Below are positions 17,683 to 27,300 of a stretch of 64,000 nucleotides of DNA, in pieces. The notes under the pieces are model-generated. The model was not told where the DNA came from, searched no databases, and saw nothing but the letters and a program-made list of their open reading frames with translations. Where the stretch lies: assembly GCA_022360095.1 (NCBI GenBank), contig JAKSDK010000144.1:20121-84120 (forward strand), read 5' to 3'. A program made the position numbers and the translations under genes. Every line of letters starts with the position of its first letter. The stretch's first letter is position 1. Source of the stretch: Phycisphaerales bacterium. Its GTDB lineage: Bacteria > Planctomycetota > Phycisphaerae > UBA1845 > UTPLA1.

Positions 17683-19298
17683 TGGCAGGTGATTACCAAT
17701 ACATTATCGTCGGCTCCGGAATAGCGGGCTCGACGATCGCAAAACAGCTTCTCACGAGAAATAACCAAACGTCCATTCTGATGCTTGAGGCCGGACCGAA
17801 GGTCGAGACTCGAAATCGTCGTTATTGGTGGGATTATCTGGTGCTCAATAGACCCTCTAGTGCCAGGCGACTCGAGCGTAAGCCTTACGACTTCACGTAT
17901 GATCTAATCGGTGATTTTGAAACAGTCGGCAAAACAGACTACTACGTGCCTAGTTCACGAGTGCAAGCCTATGGTGGATCGACGCTCCACTGGGGCGGCT
18001 GGTCTTTGCGTTATAAACCTGAAGATTTTCATTTGAAGACAAACACCGGTGAAGGCGCGGACTGGCCCTTCGACTATGACCACCTGGAACAATACTACTC
18101 CGAGGCGGAAGAGTACCTTTCCGTGTGTGGAGACGACTCTGAAACATGGAACTCCGGGAAAACGCCCGGCGGAAAGCCGATGCGAAAAAAACCATATCCT
18201 CTTCCGCCCTATGACTGGACCGAAGCGGACGGGGAAATGATTCAGGCGTTTCGGCGACACGGAATTGAGGCTGGGAAAATGCCGATCGCGCGCTACCGGC
18301 GGTGCCTGACAACAGGAACCTGCAAATACTGCCCTGTCGGCGCGAGATTCTCCGGCGACTCTGTACTTGATGAATTGCGAGCAGGGCCGTATCCGAACTT
18401 TGAACTCCGTTGGAACGCGCCGGCGCTGCGTATTCTCGTTGATTCGGCGTCGCGGCGCAGAATGGTTGCCGTCGAATACCTCGACGCGATCACCGGCAAA
18501 AAGCACAAAGCAGCCGTTGGGAGGAAGGACCGGATCATTGTCTGCTCGGGCGCGTATGAATCGCCCAAGCTGTTGATGGTTTCACGAAATGGAAAATGGC
18601 CGAACGGTATCGGCAACGATCATGATCTGCTTGGCCGGTTCGTTGTCACACATTCGATCCTGAAGGTTCGTGGAACACTTAATCGCAACAAGGAGCGTTG
18701 GTTGCAGGAATACGATTTTCCCACGCTGATGTCGCGAACGTGGGACACTGAGCAGACCCAGCCAAAGAACAAGGTGTTCTTATTCAAAAACCGCAAACTC
18801 CCGAATCTCGATATCGCACGGCTCATGATCGAAGGCAAGTCGCGCAAGGAAATCGATGAGTTTCAGTTGTCGTCCCGACAAACTGAACTTCAGGCGTTCA
18901 TGGAAGAGAAAGGGCGATTCGAAAATCGACTGACTCTTGGTCGAGGTCGTACTCGGTTCGGCCTTCCCAAAATGAGAATCGATTTCAACCGACCTGAATC
19001 GACGACGAAGAACGGCAACGAGTGGCTGGACAAAATGGAACAGGTGATCCTGGACATGGGTTACAAGGTTGAGAACCCCGAGGCTGATAAAGAGATCGGG
19101 GACCCCGGCGGTCACCACACGACGGGAACGTGTCGCATGGCCGACAAGCCCACGGATGGCGTTACTGATGGCAATCTGTTGGTCCATGGCACAGACAACC
19201 TCTACGTCTGCTCGAATGCCGTGATGCCGTCCGGATCGGCCGTTAACCCGACTCTCACGCTGACGGCGCTGGCTTTGCGTCTGGCAGCGCATCTGTAG
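17682..19298 (+). CDS. GMC-family FAD-dependent oxidoreductase
   Basis: A 538-residue flavoprotein. The FAD-binding Rossmann motif is at the N-terminus (YIIVGSGIAGSTIAKQL), the GMC signature region at GGSTLHWGGWSLRY (about 98-112), and the C-terminal FAD/active-site region at GHHTTGTCRM...CSNAVMPSGSAVNPTLTLTALALRL. The family oxidises alcohols or sugars, passing electrons to oxygen or another acceptor. There is no Tat or Sec signal. Cysteines around CLTTGTCKYCPVGARFSG (about 207-224) resemble the Cys-containing insertion of membrane-linked GMC dehydrogenases. It is coupled to the small upstream gene and precedes the second ferritin-like gene, so an oxidation step within the operon's pathway is likely. 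Confidence 0.9.
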   Translation: MAGDYQYIIVGSGIAGSTIAKQLLTRNNQTSILMLEAGPKVETRNRRYWWDYLVLNRPSSARRLERKPYDFTYDLIGDFETVGKTDYYVPSSRVQAYGGSTLHWGGWSLRYKPEDFHLKTNTGEGADWPFDYDHLEQYYSEAEEYLSVCGDDSETWNSGKTPGGKPMRKKPYPLPPYDWTEADGEMIQAFRRHGIEAGKMPIARYRRCLTTGTCKYCPVGARFSGDSVLDELRAGPYPNFELRWNAPALRILVDSASRRRMVAVEYLDAITGKKHKAAVGRKDRIIVCSGAYESPKLLMVSRNGKWPNGIGNDHDLLGRFVVTHSILKVRGTLNRNKERWLQEYDFPTLMSRTWDTEQTQPKNKVFLFKNRKLPNLDIARLMIEGKSRKEIDEFQLSSRQTELQAFMEEKGRFENRLTLGRGRTRFGLPKMRIDFNRPESTTKNGNEWLDKMEQVILDMGYKVENPEADKEIGDPGGHHTTGTCRMADKPTDGVTDGNLLVHGTDNLYVCSNAVMPSGSAVNPTLTLTALALRLAAHL

Positions 19299-19339
19299 AA
19301 CTCGTCAATCGCTCGTACGCGTCGCGGAGAACGCAGGAC

Positions 19340-20476
19340 ATGGCAAAGACCACAAAGAAAACAAAAACGAAAAAGCCGGGGTTCAAGGAAATCACCGAGC
19401 ATATGACGGGCATGCTCGGTGAAGCCGGCGAGCAGTTGGAACGCCGGCACGGACGAGAGGAGCTCGACCATGCCTGTCTTGCCTGCCTCAAAGAGGCGCT
19501 TCAGCTCGCGATCGACCTCGAGTTCTCGACGATTCCGCCGTACCTCGCCGCTCTTTGGTCGATTAAGGATGATCTGCACCCTGCTGCAAAGTCGATCCGC
19601 GAAGTCGTCCAGGAAGAAATGCTGCACATGGCATTGGCATGCAACATGCTGACGGCGATTGGCGGGCAACCGAAAATCACCGCCGACCCGCCGGCCTACC
19701 CGACCGAACTTCCGGGAGATTTGCACCCGGGCCTCAGGGTCGAATTGGAGGGACTCAATAACGATTCACTTCGGTCGTTTATGCATATTGAACTTCCCAA
19801 TGAGTTGTTCGAGCTTGATCCCAATGATGACTGGAAAGTCGAAATCCCGACGTTTCCAACGCCCTGCACCACAATCGGAGTCTTCTATGAGAAACTCCAT
19901 GCCCTATTCGAACTATTGGACCCGCCATTCTCACGCGACCGACAGGTCACAGGGCCGTTGTCGTATGCGAATATCGGTAATCTGGCAGGCGTGAAGTGGG
20001 CGATTGAACTGATTTCGAATCAAGGCGAAGGGTCAACGAAGTCACCCTTTGAGGATGAAGCCGGAACCGACCTGTCCCACTTCTACCGATTTGAGCAGGT
20101 CTTCATGCGGGCTGAGTTGAAGTGGTCGCAGGTCAAAAAGTGTTTCAACAAGGGTCAGTGCCGTGAGTTTCCCGACACATGGCCAATGGGTAGAGTTCCC
20201 CGGGGTGGATATGTCGACTCACATCTGAAAGGGCTCAACGACGAAGACCGCGCAGTCGTTGCGTCGAATCTCACGAAGTTCGACCAGGTTTATTCGCATT
20301 TGCTGAACTTGCTTCAGAGTACGTGGGGTGGCGGCGGCCAGCGGTCACTGATTCAGGCCTACGAGACGATGTTTGAACTTGAACGATATGCCAAGCCGCT
20401 TATGAAAGTGCTGATTCCCGGCGGGGACGGCAAGACTTTCGGTCCATGTTTCCGCTACACGGAGCACACATCATGA
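19340..20476 (+). CDS. VioB/RebD-type ferritin-like domain protein (second copy)
   Basis: A 378-residue protein with a basic Lys-rich start. The helical domain has LQLAIDLEFSTIPPYLAALWSI (about 53-75) and REVVQEEMLHMALACNMLTAIGG (about 88-112), matching the PF12902 ferritin-like family with its Glu/EExxH ligand pattern. It is shorter than the first copy and differs in sequence, so the two are paralogues rather than a duplication artefact. Family members occur in indole-alkaloid pathways beside amino-acid oxidases; here the nearest oxidase is a GMC enzyme. The stop overlaps the next small reading frame (ATGA). Confidence 0.75.
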   Translation: MAKTTKKTKTKKPGFKEITEHMTGMLGEAGEQLERRHGREELDHACLACLKEALQLAIDLEFSTIPPYLAALWSIKDDLHPAAKSIREVVQEEMLHMALACNMLTAIGGQPKITADPPAYPTELPGDLHPGLRVELEGLNNDSLRSFMHIELPNELFELDPNDDWKVEIPTFPTPCTTIGVFYEKLHALFELLDPPFSRDRQVTGPLSYANIGNLAGVKWAIELISNQGEGSTKSPFEDEAGTDLSHFYRFEQVFMRAELKWSQVKKCFNKGQCREFPDTWPMGRVPRGGYVDSHLKGLNDEDRAVVASNLTKFDQVYSHLLNLLQSTWGGGGQRSLIQAYETMFELERYAKPLMKVLIPGGDGKTFGPCFRYTEHTS

Positions 20477-20715
20477 GCGACGATCGTGCATGGCATATCG
20501 TTCGGACCGTCGAATTGGGTGCGGCGACCGAGACGGTCTGGGAAGTCGTTCGCGGCTTCTTCAACATTCCTCAATGGCATTCAGGCGGATTCCGCACTCA
20601 AACCAGCTACCGGAAGAAAGGCACGGATCATGGCAAAAAGAAAATCACGACACTACAGCATGTACGCCTCCGACGAACCACGGCAGGCGCCCATTCCAGA
20701 ATCGCGCAGCTTTGA
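20473..20715 (+). pseudogene. Truncated SRPBCC (polyketide cyclase-like) fragment
   Basis: The first 45 residues (WHIVRTVELGAATETVWEVVRGFFNIPQWHSGG) match the start of SRPBCC/START-fold proteins, which are normally about 140 residues and bind hydrophobic ligands. After about residue 47 the frame becomes basic and low in conservation because it overlaps the peroxidase gene out of frame, ending at 80 residues. A deletion appears to have joined the front of an SRPBCC gene to the peroxidase. It could still be translated (ATGA coupling) and feed ribosomes to the peroxidase start 157 bases later. Confidence 0.6.
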
Positions 20716-22273
20716 TGGAAGCGGCAACAACAAGGCCAATCCGACCTGGGGGAAGGCAAATGAATCGCTCATTCGCAAGACCTCGAATGGCTATGCCGAC
20801 AAAATCAGGAGGCTTCGGCGCGGCCCGAATCCTCGTAAAATCAGCAATGCAGTCTGTCAGGAAGATGATCCTCGGCCCGAATCTCATCCGGACTTATCAA
20901 GTTTCATGTGGGCGTGGGGGCAGTTTGTTGATCACGAAATCGATCTGTCTCCGGAACAAACGCCTCAGGACGACCAACCGGAAACGGAGTCGTTCCACGC
21001 GCCGTCGGATGACCCGGTTGCGCCGCGGGCGGAGATTCATTTCAGTCGCTCGCGATTTACAGCCGGCACGGGGGAAAGGGGGATACCGCGCGAACAGTTC
21101 AACATCCTGTCGGCGTATATCGACGGGGCCAACGTTTACGGAGCGAGCCCGAAGCGAGCCCTTGCACTCCGCGCGCTCGATGGGACCGGAAAGCTGAAGT
21201 TTTCACCAGGAAAGCATGGAGACTTGTTGCCGTACAACACCGTCGGGTTGCCAAATCCGCAGGGGCCGTTGCGCGGAGAGGAACCGCCTCACAGGTTCTT
21301 CATCGCCGGCGACCTGCGCGTCAACGAGCACGGTGTGTTGATCAGTATGCACACTCTGTTTATGCGTGAACACAATCGCATCTGTGAAGAGCTTGCCGCG
21401 CGGCCGGATGCACGTTTGCTCAGAGAGATCCGGGCGCTGGGTCGTGATGAAGCAATTTACCAGCGAGCTCGGCGGCACGTCATCGCCATCGAACAGATTA
21501 TTACCTATGAGGAATTTCTTCCTGCCTTGCTTGGCCCAAGGGGAATTCCGCGCTACCGAGGTTACAACGAAAAGGTTAATGCATCCATCGCGAACGTGTT
21601 CTCCACTGCAGCGTATCGTCTGGGCCACGACATGCTCAATTCGCAAATTCCACTCGCCAGTCCCTACGACGGTGAGCCATTGCGATCGATCAGCCTTGAT
21701 CAGGCATTCTGGAGACCGGAAATCATCCAGCGCCGCGGCATCGACCTGTTTCTCGCGGGCCTGGCTCAGACAAATATGGAACAGATAAACTGCCAGACCG
21801 TCGAAGACGTTCGTTCTAATCTATTTAACGTTCATCCGGAAATGCCGAAGATGATGTTGGACCTTGCGGCGCTCAATATCCAGCGAGGACGGGATCACGG
21901 CCTGCCTGACTACAACCAGTGCCGTGCGGACTACGGTCTGAAAAAGGTTCGAAGGTTCGAAGACATCACGTCCAACTTCGATCGACTGGAGCGACTGAAA
22001 AAGGCCTACAAAAACGTCAACGAAATCGATCCGTGGATCGGCGGGCTGTGTGAAGACCCGCACGGCAAGGCCATCGTCGGCGAGCTGTTCTTCGCGATTT
22101 TGTCTGATCAGTTTACGCGCCTGCGCGACGGCGATCGTTTCTGGTACGAATGTGATCCGGGTCTCAGCAAGGCCGAGATTCGCCGACTCAAGAGAACACG
22201 GCTCTCCGACGTCATCAAGCGGAACACGTTGATTCGCAGCATTCAGAAGGATGCCTTTAGAACCGATTCCTGA
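20630..22273 (+). CDS. Animal-type haem peroxidase (peroxinectin/cyclooxygenase superfamily)
   Basis: Starting at the ATG at 20630 (MAKRKSRHYS) gives 547 residues. Key residues of the family are all visible: Gln98, Asp101 and distal His102 in WGQFVDHEID, catalytic Arg230 and Glu233 in AGDLRVNEH, the helix SMHTLFMREHNR, and proximal His333 in YRLGHDML. Asp101 and Glu233 are the residues that form ester bonds to haem in mammalian members. The enzyme would use peroxide to oxidise halides or organic substrates; there is no signal peptide. The same frame is open upstream to 20486, but that part overlaps the SRPBCC fragment and looks non-native. It closes the operon. Confidence 0.9.
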   Translation: MAKRKSRHYSMYASDEPRQAPIPESRSFDGSGNNKANPTWGKANESLIRKTSNGYADKIRRLRRGPNPRKISNAVCQEDDPRPESHPDLSSFMWAWGQFVDHEIDLSPEQTPQDDQPETESFHAPSDDPVAPRAEIHFSRSRFTAGTGERGIPREQFNILSAYIDGANVYGASPKRALALRALDGTGKLKFSPGKHGDLLPYNTVGLPNPQGPLRGEEPPHRFFIAGDLRVNEHGVLISMHTLFMREHNRICEELAARPDARLLREIRALGRDEAIYQRARRHVIAIEQIITYEEFLPALLGPRGIPRYRGYNEKVNASIANVFSTAAYRLGHDMLNSQIPLASPYDGEPLRSISLDQAFWRPEIIQRRGIDLFLAGLAQTNMEQINCQTVEDVRSNLFNVHPEMPKMMLDLAALNIQRGRDHGLPDYNQCRADYGLKKVRRFEDITSNFDRLERLKKAYKNVNEIDPWIGGLCEDPHGKAIVGELFFAILSDQFTRLRDGDRFWYECDPGLSKAEIRRLKRTRLSDVIKRNTLIRSIQKDAFRTDS

Positions 22274-22394
22274 CAGACGCATTTGTCGAAGTGTCACGTG
22301 AACGGCACCCAGACGCAAAAAGTATCTTTGAAAGCGGAGATTGAGAAAATGTCTGTCTGATAAGTTTCAAATCAAAGGTACTTTTCTTGTGATT

Positions 22395-22421
22395 TCTCTT
22401 TCTACCCGAGCACGTAGATCA
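22395..22421. repeat. 27-bp exact direct repeat, copy 2
   Basis: Identical to 7303-7329. Here it lies in the noncoding gap between the peroxidase operon and the PEP-CTERM gene, 27 bp beyond the end of that gene. Confidence 0.85.
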
Positions 22422-22447
22422 ACTCGGCCGAATCAGGAACGGACGAT

Positions 22448-23164
22448 TTACAGTTGTTGACGTCGTTGTCGCCGTGCAGCCAATCCGCCGATCACCAAAA
22501 GTGCGATGCTCGACGGCTCCGGGGTGATCGTCATCGTAAATCTGGCGCTCGCGCTGGCATCGCCGAAGCCGTTGTCAAAGATCCTGTCCACAATGGCGAG
22601 CGAACTGGCGGTGAGTTTGTAATCGCCGGGAAGCAAAGTGCCAGAGATGTCGAAAGAAGGGAAGTCATCGGTTTCGGAGACAATCACCTGTGTGGGCGAT
22701 CCGCCTCCGAGGCTTTCGATGACAATCTCCGTTTTGGAAGTCTCGCCGTTGATTTGGCCGAAAGCACCGCCGAATCCCGCAATGTTGAAATCTTCCGAGG
22801 ACGTGAGCGTAAAGGAAACCTCGAAGGAGCTTTCGGCATACCCACTTGCAAAGTCGGAGCCGTCACCAAATGCGTCGGCGCGGACGTCGAGATCAACCAC
22901 GTAATTGCCGGGATCAATGGTGGAGTTCTGGGACGCATTGCTCGATCCACCGTTACCACCCATGGAGGCGTTTGCGAAAGAGATATTGTCGAATAGTCCG
23001 AAGGCGGATGCGGCGTCGACTCGCGTTGGGCCGTCGGTATTAAATCCACCCTCGGCAGCCACCAACGTAAAGCGCTCGCTGGCCGTTTCAACGACGCCCG
23101 CTTGCGCGAAGGCGGGTACGATTAGTATCACAGCGATGGTTGCAAACAATCGATCACGTTTCAT
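22448..23164 (-). CDS. PEP-CTERM sorted extracellular protein
   Basis: A 238-residue secreted protein: signal peptide MKRDRLFATIAVILIVPAFAQAG, a beta-rich Gly/Ser/Asn body, then the sorting tail TPEPSSIALLVIGGLAA followed by RRQRRQQL. The PEP motif, hydrophobic stretch and basic end are recognised by exosortase, which cuts and exports the protein to the cell surface. The ATG at 23164 is chosen because GGGAGAG lies just ahead and it removes a six-residue overhang. No exosortase gene is in the window. Function of the mature domain unknown. Confidence 0.88.
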   Translation of the reverse strand: MKRDRLFATIAVILIVPAFAQAGVVETASERFTLVAAEGGFNTDGPTRVDAASAFGLFDNISFANASMGGNGGSSNASQNSTIDPGNYVVDLDVRADAFGDGSDFASGYAESSFEVSFTLTSSEDFNIAGFGGAFGQINGETSKTEIVIESLGGGSPTQVIVSETDDFPSFDISGTLLPGDYKLTASSLAIVDRIFDNGFGDASASARFTMTITPEPSSIALLVIGGLAARRQRRQQL

Positions 23165-23713
23165 TGTTCTCTCCCGTTCCATTATTTTTTTGATCCGTTT
23201 AAAAAACCTCGGGACTTCAACCTTTTAGAGGTGCTCGCAGAATTGCGTTTGAAGTTCCCACCCCTTGTTTCATTATGGTGACCTTGATACGGCGAAATCA
23301 ACGACGTGCCAATCTGAGGCTGCGTTAGGCGAGCCCGATAATGGCAGTCATGGTTCCAGGTCATAACAACCGCGTTTGTCTGTCAAAAATAGACATCTGA
23401 TGAAGAATGCAGCACCCCTGCCGGAGGTGCATAATCCTCTATTGACCTTTATGCGCTTGTTTCAGAAATCTTATTAATGCCTCAACATTTTTTTGATACT
23501 CAGGCGGACCGGCCGAGTCAGCCCTTTTTTGTCGAGAGATTCAGTAAGTTTCACGCGATGAGCGCATATAGGCGTGTGGATGGTGTTGGTCCACGATAAG
23601 CGACCGACGAGTAATCTTAATGGCCCCAACCTGGAATCCGAGTATTTTTGAGGTTAAAATTGGAGCATCGAGACTTGCATCAACGTCTGTTCCAGGGACG
23701 GAGGGGGAATCGC
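23165..23713. other. Intergenic region between divergent PEP-CTERM and sigma-factor genes
   Basis: About 550 bp with no supportable gene. It should contain divergent promoters. GGAGGGGG before the sigma-factor ATG at 23714 is a strong ribosome binding site; no palindrome or repeat stands out. Confidence 0.5.
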
Positions 23714-24307
23714 ATGCTCCAGCCCACCAGGTTTCCAGACACTCGTCCATCATTGTTGGCGACACTCGGTGACGATCCCGGCGGCCAGTCGGCCTGGCGC
23801 GATTTTTTCGCCCGATACGGTCCGGCGATCTATCGCGTGGCTCGACTACGCGGGCTGTCGGACCAGGACGCCGATGACATCGTCCAGCAGGTTATGGTGG
23901 CGATCTCCTCTCACATCGGCGATTTCCAATACGATCGTGATCGTGGCCGGTTTCGCCATTGGGTCCGGACGATCACGGAGAACAAAATCAAGCAGGGAGG
24001 ACGACGCAAGGAGCTTCCGTACTCCGAGGGGGCCGACGTCGAAATCTGTGCAGATGACCGGCCCGGAATCGAGGATGCATGGAAACAGGAGTGGCAGCTG
24101 CAGGACATTCTCTGGTCTCTGGATCAGGTCGCGGACGATATCTCTCCGCGCCGAATGCAGGCATTTCGGATGTATGCACTTGAGGGCGTCCCTGCGAACG
24201 AAGTGGCCAGACAATTGGGAATGACGGTCGGGCACGTCTACGTGACTCGACATCTGGTGCTAAACATGGTTCGTAAGAAGGTCAAGGAATTGGATGGAGA
24301 GGGCTGA
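23714..24307 (+). CDS. ECF-type RNA polymerase sigma factor (planctomycete type)
   Basis: Starting at the ATG behind a strong Shine-Dalgarno (GGAGGGGG) gives 197 residues. Region 2 carries LSDQDADDIVQQVMVAI (the usual DAEDLVQEV motif) and the RFRHWVRTITENKI segment; region 4 holds the helix-turn-helix ALEGVPANEVARQLGMTVGHVYVTRHLV. ECF factors direct polymerase to stress or surface-process promoters. It is followed by a kinase gene with an anti-sigma-like zinc segment, the standard planctomycete pair, suggesting that phosphorylation or release by the kinase controls it. Confidence 0.9.
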   Translation: MLQPTRFPDTRPSLLATLGDDPGGQSAWRDFFARYGPAIYRVARLRGLSDQDADDIVQQVMVAISSHIGDFQYDRDRGRFRHWVRTITENKIKQGGRRKELPYSEGADVEICADDRPGIEDAWKQEWQLQDILWSLDQVADDISPRRMQAFRMYALEGVPANEVARQLGMTVGHVYVTRHLVLNMVRKKVKELDGEG

Positions 24308-24339
24308 TCCGTCCTGTGCGATTGCCTTGAGGCACAGTG

Positions 24340-27300
24340 ATGAAGAAGACGAACGACTGTCCCACCGAAATTGAAATCGAGAAGATGTTGCTCTCGATTG
24401 CCGGCGAGGGAGAAATCGAGGACATCGCAGCACACCTGGATGTGTGTGAGCCCTGCCGGAGGCGGGCTGACGCGATTTCGGCCCAGGCTGCGCTTGAACA
24501 CGATTTGCACTGGGCGACCAAGGCCCGGGACAAGACACCCGTTGATGTCCAGGAACCGCTCAAACGATTGAGCGAGATCCTGACCGACTACGAGATTATT
24601 GAGGAAATCGGTCGCGGCGGGATGGGCATCGTTTATAAAGCACGGCAAACGAAGCTTGATCGTCTCGTGGCGATCAAGGTTCTGCCGGCGCTTCTTGGCG
24701 TGGTGCGACCTCAATCGAAAACCAGGTTCCGTCGCGAAGCTGCCCTTGCGGCCGGGCTCGAACACACGAATATCATCGGCGTTTATGATTACGATGAAGT
24801 CGACGGAACGCTTTATTATGCCATGCAACTTATCGAGGGGCGGTCCCTGCGGCACATCCTTCATGAAATCAGCGAGTCCGGTGCCGTCGATGTCGTGCTC
24901 GAAGAGAATGTCCGCGACGTCGAAGCACATCGTGAGCAGGGTTCCAAGCCATGCGGTACGACGGGCACTGCTAGCACGATGCCAAAAAACGGAAACCATC
25001 GTGCTTATTTCCGGAAGGTCGCAAGTTGGATCGCCGAAGTCGCGGATGCGTTGCACTATGCCCACAGCCACGGTGTGATCCATCGTGATATCAAGCCGTC
25101 AAATCTGCTGCTCGCCGAAGACGGCCGCCTGATGATCTCCGATTTCGGGTTGGCCCGTCCGTCGGGTGCCGAGGCGATCACCATGAGCCGATCTCTCGTG
25201 GGGACGTGTCGCTACATGTGCCCGGAGCAACTCGACCATGTCAAGGGGGTTGTCGATCACCAGGTTGATGTCTATGCGCTAGGCGCGACGCTCTATGAAC
25301 TCCTGGCATTTCGGCCGATGTTCGCGGCGGAAAACGATCGGGAGGTGATGAATCAGGTTCTGACCAAGGATCCCACGCCACCACATCGGTTTTGTCGTCA
25401 GGTGCCGCGAGAGCTGGAGACCATCTGTCTGAAGGCCGTGGAAAAAGATCGTCGAAGGCGCTATGCCACGGCGGAAGATCTGGCGGATGATCTGAAACGA
25501 TGGTTGTTGGACCTTCCGATTCAGGCAAAACGGCAGTCGATGCCAGTTCGCGCGATGAAGTTCTTGCGCCGCAGACGTGTTCCAATGTCGATGACGGCGG
25601 CCGTGGTTATCTCGCTGGCAGCCACCGCATATCTCTATTCCGCATATAGCCTTTCGAACCGTCAGGCTTCCGAGGCCCAAACGGATGCGATTTCACAGTA
25701 TGTCATTCTTAAGCTCAAGGAGGCCCGAACACTGCTCGCGGCGGAAGATTTTTCCGCCGCCTTGCAGAAGGTCGATGCGGGGCTCTCCAGAAAATCGGAC
25801 GCGACGGAGTTGCAGGCACTGCAGGCGGAGATTCTGCTACGCATGGGGCGGCCGGACCATGCTCTGGCGATCATTAAACAGGTTCTGCATCGCGAGCCCA
25901 GCAACTGGTACGCGCATTATCTAGCAGGCTTTGCATCCAGTCGGTCGGCGTCCTGTCATTGTGTTTCGATCGATGCACAGGACAACGCAAAGGCTTGGGC
26001 GGGGGACGAGCGTTTTAAGTATCACTTTGAACAAGTGCGGCGCCTCAACCCGGGTTCCGCTCACGATTATTGTTTACAGGCGTGCAATGAAGATGATCCC
26101 GCCCGTGCGATTGAGCTTCTGGACAAGGCGCTGCAGCTCGATCCCGACCTCGGGGAGGCCGTTCTTTTGCGCGCGGTCCGGTATGGCGATAGCGGAAATT
26201 TCGAGGCGATGCTCGAAAATGCGGAATCCGCCATCGCCATGCGATTCGGCGGTGCGCTCGTTCACGCTCAACGCGGCGTCGCTTTGTATCATCTTGATCG
26301 TTTTGATGAGGCGGAGCTTGCATTGACCGAGTCCATCGAGCGCGATCCCCGCAATGTCCACTGGTGGTATAACCGCTCGGTCGCGAAGTTGTATCAGGAG
26401 CAATTTACGTCAGCCTTGAGCGACGCCGCTCAGGCCATTCTCATGGACCCCGATTACTCGTTCGCCTATGTCGCTCGCGCGAAGGCGAACGTCGGGCTGC
26501 GAAACGCCGACGCAGCGATGGCGGATTACAACAAGGCCGCTGAATTGAACCCCGGACTAACGGATGTGTTTGCGGAGCGAAGCCATTTGAACTGGCTGAC
26601 CGGCCGCTACGATGAAGCCATTGCGGACGCCGACAAAGTCATCGAACTCGATGTGAAAGACATCCGGGGTTACCAGCGCCGAGCCCTGGCCAATATGAAG
26701 TTGAATCGAATGGAGGAGGCCGTTCGTGATCTCGATCACGCCTTGGCCAAGAGACCGGATGAAGATACGTATCGACTCCGCGGCGGCGTGTACTTTTTCG
26801 CGAAGAAATACGAAGCTTCGATTGAAGATTTCACTCGAGCCATCGAGCTGAGACCGGATTTTCACGCAAGTTATGAATATCGCGGGCGCTCCTATTTCCG
26901 CCTGGCCCGTTATCAGGAAGCCATTCTCGATTTCTCTCGCTGGATTGATCTTCAAGTCGACGTCGAGATCGCCCTCATACGCCGTGGCATGGCTTATGAC
27001 ATTTTGGGAGAAACACGGCTCGCGATGGCGGATTATGAGGCCGCCGGCGCACGGCATCCTGTCGTCGGTGCTTACACGAGGCTCTGGAAGTATCTCCTGA
27101 TGTCTAGTAACGGGCGAGGTCCTGACGCTGTGAAACTACTTGAACAAGATTTTTCTGAAGCCGCTGAGCTTGAGTGGGTCGAACGCTTGCGAGATTACTT
27201 GTTGGGCAGAGCGACGCGAGAGCAATTGACGACATCCGCCACTCACGATGATCAAAGGGCTGAGGCCTATTTCTATATTGGGGCGAGCGCGCTGATTCAT

